Of a DNA stretch of 64,000 nt, positions 52,262-63,745 are shown piece by piece. Source of the DNA: Luidia sarsii (Eukaryota; Echinodermata; Asteroidea; Paxillosida; Luidiidae). Every line of letters starts with the position of its first letter. The first letter of the stretch is position 1. The notes beneath the pieces were generated by a model, which was not told the origin of the DNA, ran no database searches, and saw only the letters and a list, made by a program, of their open reading frames with translations. The stretch lies in the NCBI GenBank assembly GCA_949987565.1, contig OX465109.1, positions 22,957,727 through 23,021,726 on the forward strand, given 5' to 3'. Made by a program: the position numbers and the translations under genes.

Positions 52262-54300
52262 CTCGATCCTTAACCAACTCGGTCCCAGTCAACTCGGTTC
52301 ATAACCAACTCGGTCCAACCAACTCGGTCCATAACCAACTCAGTCCCAGGTAACTCGGTCCGTAACGAAATCAACTCGGTCCAACTCGGTAACCAACTCG
52401 GTCCAACCAACTCAGTCCGTAAGGACGGTAACCAACTCGGTCCCAGTCAACTCGGTCCAACCAACTCAGTCCCAGTCAACTCAGTCCATAACCAACTCGG
52501 TCCAACCAACTCGGTCCGTAACCAACTCGATCCAACCAACTCGGTCCGTAACCAACTCGGTCCCAGTCAACTTGGTCCTTAACCAACTCGGTCCCTGTCA
52601 ACTCGGTCCGTAACCAACTCAGTCCGTAACCAACTCGGTCCGTAACCAACTCGGTCCGTAACCAACTCGGTCCCAGTCAACTCGGTCCAACCAACTCGGT
52701 CCTTAACCAACTCGGTCCCTGTCAACTCGGTCCGTAACCAACTCAGTCCGTAACCAACTCAGTCCGTAACCAACTCGGTCCGTAACCAACTCGGTCCGTA
52801 ACCAACTCGGTCCGTAACCAACTCGGTCCGTAACCAACTCGGTCCGTAACCAACTCGGTCCGTAACCAACTCGGTCCCTAACCATCTGTCCCAGTCAACT
52901 CGGTCCGTAACCAACTCGGTCCGTAACCAACTCGGTCCCACCAACTTGGTCCGTAACCAACTCGGTTCAACCAACTTGGTCCATAACCAACTCGGTCCCA
53001 GTCAACTCAGTCCGTAACCAACTCGGTCCCAGTCAACTCAGTCCGTAACCAACTCGGTCCCAGTCAACTCAGTCCGTAACCAACTCGGTCCAACCAACTC
53101 AGTCCGTAACCAACTCGGTCACACCAACTCGGTCCCAGTCAACTCGGTCCGTAACCAACTCGGTCCCAGTCAACTCAGTCCGTAACCAACTCGGTCCCAG
53201 TCAACTCGGTCCGTAACCAACTCGGTCCCAGTCAACTCGGTGCGTAACCAACTCGGTCCCAGTCAACTCGGTCCGTAACCAACTCGGTCGCAGTCAACTG
53301 GTCCGTAACCAACTCGGTCCAACCAACTCGGTCCGTAACCAACTCAGTCCCAGTCAACGCGGTGCGTAACCAACTCGGTTCCAGTCAACTCAGTCTGTAA
53401 CCAACTCGGTCCGTAACCAACTCGGTCCCAGTCAACTCGGTGCGTAACCAACTCGGTTCAAGTCAACTCAGTCTGTAACCAACTCGGTCCGTAACCAACT
53501 CGGTCCCAGTCAACTTGGTGCGTAACCAACTCGGTCCCAGTCAACTCAGTCTGTAACCAACTCGGTCCCAGTCAACTCGGTGCGTAACCAACTCGGTCCC
53601 AGTCAACTCAGTCTGTAACCAACTCGGTCCAACCAACTCGGTTCCAGTCAACTTGGTGCGTAACCAACTCGGTCCAACCAACTTGGTCCGTAACCAACTC
53701 GGTCCTATTCAACTCGGTGCGTAACCAACTCGGTCCAACCAACTCGGTCCGTAACCAACTCAGTCCCAGTCAACTCGGTCCATAACCAACTCGGTCCAAC
53801 CAACTTGGTCCGTAACCAACTCGGTCCCAGTCAACTCGGTGTGTAACCAACTCGGTCCCAGTCAACTCGGTCCATAACCAACTCGGTCCCAGTCAACTCG
53901 GTCCATAACCAACTCGGTCCCAGTCAACTCGGTCCATAACCAACTCGGTCCAACCAACTCGGTCCCAGTCAACTCAGTCCGTAACCAACTCGGTCCGTAA
54001 CCAACTCGGTCCAACCAACTCGGTCCCAGTCAACTCGGTCCATAACCAACTCGGTCCAACCAACTCGGTCCCAGTCAACTCAGTCCGTAACCAACTCGGT
54101 CCCAGTCAACTCAGTCTGTAACAAACTCGGTCCCAGTCAACTAGGTGTGTAACCAACTCGGTCCTAGTCAACTCAGTCCGTAACCAACTCGGTCCAACCA
54201 ACTCGGTTCCAGTCAACTTGGTGCGTAACCAACTCGGTCCAACCAACTTGGTCCGTAACCGACTCGGTTCCAGTCAACTTGGTCTGTAACCAACTCGAAC
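52262..54300. repeat. Minisatellite of 14-16-bp units with interchangeable linkers
   Basis: About 2 kb of aactcggtcc cores joined by one of a few linkers: gtaacc (or ataacc), cagtc, or aacc. Core variants are mostly ctcagt and cttggt, both CpG transitions. Runs of one linker type alternate with mixed stretches. No gene; short minus-strand frames are by-products of the repeat. Confidence 0.95.
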
Positions 54301-55104
54301 GCAGAGTCAAAAATACGCGCTCATACAGTCAAAAATACGCGCTAGTAAATAGACCGCGCCCACCTTTGCACGAAGTCAAAATACAGTAATTCACATAGGA
54401 AAAACTTCCCCTAAAAATCTCTGATATTATACAATGAAATATCACACTACATGGCTGAAATCAATCTTCAAGAATTTCCCAGTTTGCTCTAGAGTTGTGA
54501 ATATATTACAGCGATTCCACAAAATGCTCGCCTGTCCCGGAAATGAAAGAACGTCAACAAACCCTAAGTTCATTGAAGAGAATGCATTGATGTCATAAAT
54601 ATTCATTATCCAATCACTGACATACCAGACGATAGCTTACAGAAAAGTCATAAAACTTCTGTAACTTACACACTTGTTTCAATTAAGACAATTTTTGACC
54701 TAAAGAAGGTAGATAAATACTCATTTCAACTTTCTATAAGTATGAAATATTTCCTAAGGGTCTCAGCTTTCTAGAAATAATTTTAACTTTCAGCCAATGA
54801 TCAACGTTTTAACTGTCACTCAAAGGGCAGCCATCTTAGATTTACCCTCAAGCTATTTATAGCACACACAGCCCACATGTAAACACCCACGTGTGTATAT
54901 ATAATTTCGTCAGGGATATACTCACGACTGCTTGGAAATTACTATTCTAAAAGACTACAAAATCCTACAAGACGAAAATTCCTGGTCCCTAAAAGGATTC
55001 TGGTAAGACTTACAGTAATAACAACTTCATAAATGAGACATTTGGGGGCATTTTCGTTACACTTGCCCAACGCGCTGAGTTCGCCCTTTGTCCAAGAAAC
55101 TCTG
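54301..55104. other. Unique stretch with a lone 47-bp-family monomer
   Basis: Mostly A/T-rich with no gene seen. A short direct repeat (agtcaaaaatacgcgct, twice) is at 54,306-54,350. At about 55,066-55,100 cttgcccaacgcgctgagtt is a single monomer of the satellite that otherwise begins at 58,843. Confidence 0.6.
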
Positions 55105-58100
55105 CCTTAGTCTCTGTCACTACATGTACACCTGTAGCTCTGCATCTATCTTTAACCTTGCCTCTATGTCTGTCTGTCTCTTCCTCTGCCTTAGTCTCTG
55201 TCACTACATGTACACATGTACCTCTGCATCTATCTTTAATCTTGCCTCTATGTCTGTCTGTCTCTTCCTCTGCCTAAAGCCGCGTCCGCACTGGACTTAT
55301 TTTTTACCGAGCCCGTGGGTAACATTCCAATGGGTAAATCTTCCCGGCGTCCGCACTTGGACTTTCGACTCGGGTAAACTAACCGAGACGACGCAGTAAA
55401 ACTAACCGACTGGCGCGTATAAACGCAAGAGGGCGCTATGGTGGTGACCTTTCACCGGATGTAAATACCATAAAACTACGACACGTCGACCCTGCTCGAA
55501 AAGTAAACAACATTGTTGTATTGGGACCATGGCACGTCACGTGGTATTTAGGGCCTCTGGCAATGCGGGGCGCCGGATGTGGTTTTTTACCGAGTCGTTT
55601 ACCGAGACGTCGTGTCCGGATTGGACTTTTCGGCTCGGTTAAACTGACCTGGTCAATTTAACCGGGCAGAAGTTGGTCGGTTAAACTACCCACTGGAGTC
55701 GGGTAAGTTACCTGGGAGGAAAACTTTCTGGCTGTCCGCACTGGACTTAAAATGGTCAATTTACCCATTTGCTCGGTTAGTTTACCCATTTTAAGTCCAG
55801 TGCGGACGCGGCTTTAGTCTCTGTCACTACATGTACACATGTACCTCTGCATCTATCTTTAATCTTGCCTCTATGTCTGTCTGTCTCTTCCTCTGCCTTA
55901 GTCTCTGTCACTACATGTACACATGTACCTCTGCATCTATCTCTAACCTTGCCTCTATGTCTGTCTGTCTCTTCCTCTGCCTTAGTCTCTGTCACTAAAT
56001 GTACACATGTACCTCTGCATCTATCTTCAACCTTGCCTCTATGTCTGTCTGTCTCTTCCTCTGTCTTAGTCTCTGTCACTACATGTACACATGTACCTCT
56101 GCATCTATCTTTAATCTTGCCTCTATGTCTGTCTGTCTCTTCCTCTGCCTTAGTCTCTGTCACTACATGTACACATGTAACTCTGCATCTATCTTCAACC
56201 TTGCCTCTATGTCTGTCTGTCTCTTCCTCTGCCTGAGTCTCTGTCACTACATGCACACATGTACCTCTGCATCTATCTTCAACCTTGCCTCTATGTCTGT
56301 CTGTCTCTTCCTCTGCCTTAGTCTCTGTCACTACATGCACACATGTACCTCTGCATCTATCTCTAACCTTGCCTCTATGTCTGTCTGTCTCTTCCTCTGC
56401 CTTAGTCTCTGTCACTACATGTACACATGTACCTCTGCATCTATCTTCAACCTTGCCTCTATGTCTGTCTGTCTCTTCCTCTGCCTTAGTCTCTGTCACT
56501 ACATGTACACATGTACCTCTGCATTTATCTTCAACCTTGCCTCTATGTCTGTCTGTCTCTTCCTCTGCCTTAGTCTCTGTCACTACATGTACACATGTAC
56601 CTCTGCATCTATCTTTAATCTTGCCTCTATGTCTGTCTGTCTCTTCCTCTGCCTTAGTCTCTGTCACTATATGTACACATGTACCTCTGCATCTATCTTT
56701 AATCTTGCCTCTATGTCTGTCTGTCTCTTCCTCTGCCTTAGTCTCTGTCACTACATGTACACATGTACCTCTGCATCTATCTTCAACCTTGCCTCTACGT
56801 CTGTCTGTCTCTTCCTCTGCCTTAGTCTCTGTCACTACATGTACACATGTACCTCTGCATTTATCTTCAACCTTGCCTCTATGTCTGTCTGTCTCTTCCT
56901 CTGCCTAAGTCTCTGTTACTACATGTACACATGTACCTCTGCATCTATCTTCAACCTTGCCTCTATGTCTGTCTGTCTCTTCCTCTGCCTTAGTCTCTGT
57001 CACTACATGTACACATGTACCTCTGCATCTATCTTCAACCTTGCCTCTATGTCTGTCTGTCTCTTCCTCTGCCTTAGTCTCTGTCACTACATGTACACAT
57101 ATACCTCTGCATCTATCTTTAACCTTGCCTCTATGTCTGTCTGTCTCTTCCTCTGCCTAAGTCTCTGTTACTACATGTACACATGTACCTCTGCATCTAT
57201 CTTCAACCTTGCCTCTATGTCTGTCTGTCTCTTCCTCTGCCTTAGTCTCTGTCACTACATGTACACATGTACCTCTGCATCTATCTTCAACCTTGCCTCT
57301 ATGTCTGTCTGTCTCTTCCTCTGCCTTAGTCTCTGTCACTACATGTACACATATACCTCTGCATCTATCTTTAACCTTGCCTCTATGTCTGTCTGTCTCT
57401 TCCTCTGCCTAAGTCTCTGTTACTACATGTACACATGTACCTCTGCATCTATCTTCAACCTTGCCTCTATGTCTGTCTGTCTCTTCCTCTGCCTTAGTCT
57501 CTGTCACTACATGTACACATGTACCTCTGCATCTATCTTCAACCTTGCCTCTATGTCTGTCTGTCTCTTCCTCTGCCTTAGTCTCTGTCACTACATGTAC
57601 ACATGTACCTCTGCATCTATCTTCAACCTTGCCTCTATGTCTGTCTGTCTCTTCCTCTGCCTTAGTCTCTGTCACTACATGTACACATGTACCTCTGCAT
57701 TTATCTTCAACCTTGCCTCTATGTCTGTCTGTCTCTTCCTCTGCCTAAGTCTCTGTTACTACATGTACACATGTACCTCTGCATCTATCTTCAACCTTGC
57801 CTCTATGTCTGTCTGTCTCTTCCTCTGCCTTAGTCTCTGTCACTACATGTACACATGTACCTCTGCATCTATCTTCAACCTTGCCTCTATGTCTGTCTGT
57901 CTCTTCCTCTGCCTTAGTCTCTGTCACTACATGTACACATGTACCTCTGCATCTATCTTCAACCTTGCCTCTATGTCTGTCTGTCTCTTCCTCTGCCTTA
58001 GTCTCTGTCACTACATGTACACATGTACCTCTGCATTTATCTTCAACCTTGCCTCTATGTCTGTCTGTCTCTTCCTCTGCCTTAGTCTCTGTCACTACAT

Positions 58101-58260
58101 GTACACATGTACCTCTGCATCTACATGTATCTTTAATCTTGCCTCTATGTCTGTCTGTCTCTTCCTCTGCCTTAGTCTCTGTCACTACATGTACACATGT
58201 ACCTCTGCATTTATCTTCAACCTTGCCTCTATGTCTGTCTGTCTCTTCCTCTGCCTCTCC
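55105..58260. repeat. 84-bp tandem array, about 31 copies
   Basis: The unit runs ctctgccttagtctctgtca, ctacatgtacacatgtacct, ctgcatctatcttcaacctt, gcctctatgtctgtctgtct, ctt. 84 is divisible by three, so long frames exist on both strands (837 codons plus; charged minus-strand frames such as TETKAEEETDRHRGKVEDRC). Variants hit all codon positions, and the gcctaa variant puts stops in the minus frame, so coding is not supported. A pyrimidine-rich, non-repeating tail extends to about 58,480. Confidence 0.95.
55278..55813. mobile_element. 536-bp TIR transposon inserted in the 84-bp array
   Basis: Termini agccgcgtccgcactggact and its complement agtccagtgcggacgcggct are perfect over about 22 bp. 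They are flanked by TAA (55,275-55,277) and TTA (55,814-55,816), where array units read gccTTAgtc or gccTAAgtc. A TWA 3-bp duplication is the habit of PIF/Harbinger elements. Internal sub-repeats of accgag/ggtaaact/ggttaaac type; no transposase. Confidence 0.85.
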
Positions 58261-58504
58261 TTCTTCCGTTTTGGCCTCTCCTTTTGTCTCTGTCTATCTC
58301 TGCCTCTTATGTATTGGTCTCTATCTCTGCCTTTGCCACTGTCTCTTCCTCTCCCGCTACCTCTTCTTCTGTCTTGGTCTCTGCCTGTTCCTCTGTCTCT
58401 GTCTCTGCCGATGTCTCTGCCTCTACCTTTATCCCTGCCTCTACCTCTACATGTACCTCCTTGTAATAACCTCTACCTCCATGTGATGGTGTCAAGCTCT
58501 CTTA

Positions 58505-58842
58505 GACCTTGACACGTGTAGTGCTTCTTCACGGCTATAATCTTGCAGGCAGAAAAGTGACTGTACTTACATGTATTCTATCCATGTTGCTTTGCAGATC
58601 TTTTGACCGTGAACATGGAGACGAGCCTTCCCTAAATCCTCTGACAGTTTGGAACCGACTACGATGAGCGCATCCTGCCATCCATCTGCAACAAGGTCAG
58701 TGTCAAAGGTCAACTCACTGGTGGCAAGAATTGACCTCCTGGGTTGTGAGTGTGGATATAAGCCAGGCACTCCATGCATGACGTCAAGTCCAAACGTATT
58801 CAGTTACACAGTGTAGCTCTTCGTCTGGCAGATCCTGCTTGC
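58505..58842. repeat. Higher-order repeat spacer, copy 1
   Basis: About 330 bp starting accttgacacgtgtagtgct, repeated almost unchanged at 60,716-61,045 and 63,423-63,745. It contains an exon-like segment: acceptor gttgctttgcag, then about 100 bp, then caacaag|gtcagtg. On the minus strand it has a 70-codon frame (WQDALIVVGSKLSEDLGKAR). I recognise no protein family. Conservation between copies may only reflect recent amplification. Confidence 0.85.
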
Positions 58843-60715
58843 CCAACGCGTTGAGTTTGTTCTTCATCTATTTAGCAGTTAGTGCTTGCCCAACGCGTTA
58901 AGTTTGTTCTTCATCCATTTAGTAGTTAGTGCTTGCCTAACGCGTTGAGTTTGTTCTTCATCTATTTAGCAGTTAGTGCTTGCCCAACACGTTGAGTTTG
59001 TTCTTCATCTATTTAGTAGTTAGTGCTTGCCCAACGTGTTGAGTTTGTTCTTCATCTATTTAGTAGTTAGTGCTTGCCAAACGCGTTAAGTTTGTTCTTC
59101 ATCTATTTAGTAGTTAGTGCTTGCCCAACGCGTTGAGTTTGTTCTTCATCCATTTAGTAGTTAGTGCTTGCCCAACGCGTTAAGTTTGTTCTTCATCTAT
59201 TTAGTAGTTAGTGCTTGCCCAACGCGTTAAGTTTGTTCTTCATCCATTTAGTTGTTAGTGCTTGCCCAACGCGTTGAGTTTGTTCTTCATCTATTTAGTA
59301 GTTAGTGCTTGCCCAACGCATTGAGTTTGTTCTTCATCTATTTAGTAGTTAGTGCTTGCCCAACGCGTTGAGTTTGTTCTTCATCTATTTAGCAGTTAGT
59401 GCTTGCCCAACGCGTTAAGTTTGTTCTTCATCCATTTAGTAGTTAGTGCTTGCCCAACGCGTTAAGTTTGTTCTTCATCTATTTAGTAGTTAGTGCTTGC
59501 CCAACGCGTTAAGTTTGTTCTTCATCCATTTAGTAGTTAGTGCTTGCCCAACGCGTTAAGTTTGTTCTTCATCTATTTAGCAGTTAGTGCTTGCCCAACG
59601 CGTTAAGTTTGTTCTTCATCTATTTAGTAGTTAGTGCTTGCCTAACGCGTTGAGTTTGTTCTTCATCTATTTAGTAGTTAGTGCTTGCCCAACGCGTTGA
59701 GTTTGTTCTTCATCTATTTAGTAGTTAGTGCTTGCCCAACGCGTTGAGTTTGTTCTTCATCTATTTAGTAGTTAGTGCTTGCCCAACGTGTTGAGTTTGT
59801 TCTTCATCTATTTAGTAGTTAGTGCTTGCCTAACGCGTTGAGTTTGTTCTTCATCTATTTAGTAGTTAGTGCTTGCCCAACGCGTTGAGTTTGTTCTTCA
59901 TCTATTTAGCAGTTAGTGCTTGCCCAACGCGTTAAGTTTGTTCTTCATCCATTTAGTAGTTAGTGCTTGCCTAACACGTTGAGTTTGTTCTTCATCTATT
60001 TAGCAGTTAGTGCTTGCCCAACACGTTGAGTTTGTTCTTCATCTATTTAGTAGTTAGTGCTTGCCCAACGCGTTGAGTTTGTTCTTCATCTATTTAGTAG
60101 TTAGTGCTTGCCCAACGCGTTGAGTTTGTTCTTCATCTATTTAGTAGTTAGTGCTTGCCCAACGCGTTGAGTTTGTTCTTCATCTATTTAGTAGTTAGTG
60201 CTTGCCCTATGCGTTGAGTTTGTTCTTCATCTATTTAGTAGTTAGTGTTTGCCTAACGCGTTGAGTTTGTTCTTCATCTATTTAGTAGTTAGTGCTTGCC
60301 CAACGCGTTGAGTTTGTTCTTCATCTATTTAGTAGTTAGTGCTTGCCCAATGCATTGAGTTTGTTCTTCATCTATTTAGTAGTTAGTGCTTGCCTAACGC
60401 GTTGAGTTTGTTCTTCATCTATTTAGTAGTTAGTGCTTGCCCAATGTGTTGAGTTTGTTCTTCATCTATTTAGTAGTTAGTGCTTGCCCAACGCGTTGAG
60501 TTTGTTCTTCATCTATTTAGTAGTTAGTGCTTGCCTAACGCGTTGAGTTTGTTCTTCATCTATTTAGTAGTTAGTGTTTGCCCAATGTGTTGAGTTTGTT
60601 CTTCATCTATTTAGTAGTTAGTGCTTGCCCAACGCGTTGAGTTTGTTCTTCATCTATTTAGCAGTTAGTGCTTGCCCAACGCGTTGAGTTTGTTCTTAGT
60701 CTATTTAGCAGTTTA
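58843..60715. repeat. 47-bp satellite array, about 40 monomers
   Basis: Monomer tgcttgcccaacgcgttgag tttgttcttcatctatttag tagttag. The 10-bp palindrome caacgcgttg is the most striking part, and its variants are almost all CpG transitions (caacacgttg, caacgtgttg, caacgcattg). A gttaag variant often travels with catcca, indicating duplication of two-monomer blocks. Confidence 0.95.
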
Positions 60716-61045
60716 TAGACCTTGACACGTGTAGTGCTTCTTCACGGCTATAATCTTGCAGGCAGAAAAGTGACTGTACTTATTCTATCCATGTTGCTTT
60801 GCAGATCTTTTGACCGTGAACATGGAGACGAGCCTTCCCTAAATCCTCTGACAGTTTGGAACCGACTACGATGAGCGCATCCTGCCATCCATCTGCAACA
60901 AGGTCAGTGTCAAAGGTCAACTCACTGGTGGCAAGAATTGACCTCCTGGGTTGTGAGTGTGGATATAAGCCAGGCACTCCATGCATGACGTCAAGTCCCA
61001 ACGTATTCAGTTACACAGTGTAGCTCTTCGTCTGGCAGATCCTGC
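60716..61045. repeat. Higher-order repeat spacer, copy 2
   Basis: Second copy of the spacer described at 58,505, with the minus-strand frame (60,780-61,001) and splice-like signals preserved. Confidence 0.85.
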
Positions 61046-63422
61046 TTGCCCAACGCGTTGAGTTTGTTCTTCATCTATTTAGTAGTTAGTGCTTGCCCAA
61101 CGCGTTGAGTTTGTTCTTCATCTATTTAGTAGTTAGTGCTTGCCTAACGCGTTGAGTTTGTTTTTCATCTATTTAGTAGTTAGTGCTTGCCCAACGCGTT
61201 GAGTTTGTTCTTCGTCTATTTAGTAGTTTATGCTTGCCCAACGCGTTGAGTTTGTCCTTCATCTATTTAGTAGTTAGTGCTTGCCCAACGCGTTGAGTTT
61301 GTTCTTCGTCTATTTAGTAGGTTATGCTTGCCCAACGTGTTGAGTTTGTTCTTCATCTTTTTAGTAGTTAGTGCTTGCACAACGCGTTGAGTTTGTTCTT
61401 CATCTATTTAGTACATGTAGTTAGTGCTTGCCCAACGCGTTGATTTGTTCTTCGTCTATTTAGTAGTTTGTGCTTGCCCAACGCGTTGAGTTCGTCCTTC
61501 GTCTATTTGTGCATTTAGTGCTTGCCTAACGCATTGAGTTCGCCCTTCTATTTTGCAGTTACACACACAGTAGTGCTTGCCAAATGCGCTGAGTTTGTTC
61601 TTCTATTCAGCAGTTAGTGCTTGAGCAACGTGTTGTTCACCCTTCATCTATTTTGCAGTTAGTGCTTGCCTAACGCGCTGAGTTTGCTCTTCGTCTATTT
61701 TGCAGTTCGTGCTTGCCTAACGCACTGAGTTAGCTCTTCGTCTATTTTGCAGTTCGTGCTTGCCTAACTCACTGAGTTAGCTCTTCGTCTATTTAGCAGT
61801 TAGTGCTTGCCCAACGCACTGAGTTCGCTCTTTGTCTATTTTGCAGTTAGAGATTGCCCAACGGACTGAGTTCGCTCTTTGTCTATTTTGCAGTTAGAGA
61901 TTGCCCAACGCACTGAGTTCGCTCTTTGTCTATTTTGCAGTTAGAGATTGCCCAACGCACTGAGTTCGCCATTCGTGTATTTTGCAGTTAGAGATTGCCC
62001 AACGCACTGAGTTTGTTCATCGTCCATTTGGCAGTTCCTGCTTGCCTCATCGCGCTGAGTTTGCTCTTCGTCTATTTGGCAGTTACCGTTACGCAGTGCT
62101 TGAATTCGGCCTTCGTCTATTTTGCAGTTACATGTAGTTCTTGCCCAACGCATTCAGTTACACACTGTAGCTCTTCGTCTATTTGGCAGTTCCTACTTGC
62201 CACATCGCGCTGAGTTCGCTCTTTGTCTATTTGGCAGTTACCGTTACGCAGTGCTTCCAAATGCGTTGAGTTTGTTCTTCGTCTATTTAGCAGTTAGTGC
62301 TTGCCTAACACATTCAGTTACACACTGTAGCTCTTCGTCCATTTGGTAGATCCTGCTTGCCCAACGCGCTGAGTTTGCTCTTCGTCTATTTTGCAGTTCC
62401 TGCTTGCCTAACGCACTGAGTTCATCCTTCGTCTATTTAGCAGTTAGTGCTTGCCTAACACATTCAGTTACACACTGTCTCTCTTCGTCCATTTGGCAGA
62501 TCCTGCTTGCCACATCGCGCTGAGTTTGCTCTTCGTCTATTTGGCAGTTACCGGTATGCAGTGCTTGCCAAATGCGTTGAGTTTGTTCTTCGTCTATTTA
62601 GCAGTTACTGCTTGCTCAATGCGCTGAGTTCGCCATTCTTGTATTTTGCAGTTAGAGCTTGCCCAACGCACTGAGTTTGTTCATCGTCCATTTGGCAGTT
62701 CCTGCTTGCCACATCGCGCTGAGTTTGCTCTTCGTCTATTTGGCAGTTACCATTACGCAGTGCTTGAGTTCGGCCTTCGTCTATTTTGCAGTTAGTTCTT
62801 GCCCAACGCATTCAGTTACACACTGTAGCTCTTTGTCTATTTTGCTGTTCCTGCTTGCCACATCAACGTGTTGTTCACCCTTCATCTATTTTGCAGTTAG
62901 TGCTTGCCCAACGCGTTGAGTTTGTTCTTCATCTATTTAGTAGTTAGTGCTTGCCCAACTCGTTGAGTTTGTTCTTCATCTATTTAGTAGTTAGTGCTTG
63001 CCTAACGCGTTGAGTTTGTTCTTCGTCTATTTTGCAGTTAGTGCTTGCCTAACGCGTTGAGTTTGCTCTTCATCTATTTTGCAGTTAGTGCTTGCCTAAT
63101 GCGCTGAGTTTGCTCTTCCTCTATTTGGCAGTTACACAGTGCTTGCCCAACGCGTTGAGTTTGTTCTTCATCTATTTAGTAGTTAGTGCTTGCCTAACGC
63201 GTTGAGTTTGTTCTTCATCTATTTAGTAGTTAGTGCTTGCCCAACGCGTTGAGTTTGTTCTTCGTCTATTTAGTAGTTAGTGCTTGCCTAACGCGTTGAG
63301 TTTGTTCTTCATCTATTTAGCAGTTAGTGCTTGCCCAACACGTTGAGTTTGTTCTTCATCTATTTAGTAGTTAGTGCTTGCCCAACGCGTTGAGTTTGTT
63401 CTTAGTCTATTTAGTAGTTTAT
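61046..63422. repeat. 47-bp satellite array, homogeneous ends and diverged centre
   Basis: 61,046-61,500 and 63,140-63,422 carry regular 47-bp monomers. Between them (about 61,500-63,130) monomers are diverged and of varied length (cgctgagttcgctctttgtc, tattttgcagttagagattg, acattcagttacacactg), with irregular larger units. This is the pattern of an older satellite core flanked by younger expansions. Confidence 0.9.
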
Positions 63423-63745
63423 AGACCTTGACACGTGCAGTGCTTCTTCACGGCTATAATCTTGCAGGCAGAAAAGTGACTGTACTTATTTTATCCATGT
63501 TGCTTTGCAGATCTTTTGACCGTGAACATGGAGACGAGCCTTCCCTAAATCCTCTGACAGTTTGGAACCGACTACGATGAGCGCATCCTGCCAACCATCT
63601 GCAACAAGGTCAGTGTCAAAGGTCAACTCACTGGTGGCAAGAATTGACCTCCTGGGTTGTGAGTGTGGATAGGCACTCCATGCATGACGTCAAGTCCCAA
63701 CGTATTCAGTTACACAGTGTAGCTCTTCGTCTGGCAGATCCTGCT
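63423..63745. repeat. Higher-order repeat spacer, copy 3
   Basis: Third spacer copy. It has an 8-bp deletion (ggatataagccaggc reduced to ggataggc) that breaks the minus-strand frame, plus a few substitutions. Confidence 0.85.

Noticed and set aside
52703..52974. Minus-strand frames of YGPSWLRTELVTDRVG type
   Set aside because: Direct translation of the 16-bp minisatellite; lost as soon as linker type changes.
55999..58512. 837-codon plus-strand frame and charged minus-strand frames in the 84-bp array
   Set aside because: The period is divisible by three so frames stay open. Variants fall at all codon positions and include stops on the minus strand.
58843..60715. CRISPR-like array of regular repeats
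   Set aside because: Units are contiguous monomers without unique spacers, and the window is eukaryotic.
61941..62919. 60-86-codon frames in the diverged satellite
   Set aside because: Low-complexity translations of satellite monomers on both strands with no constraint visible.
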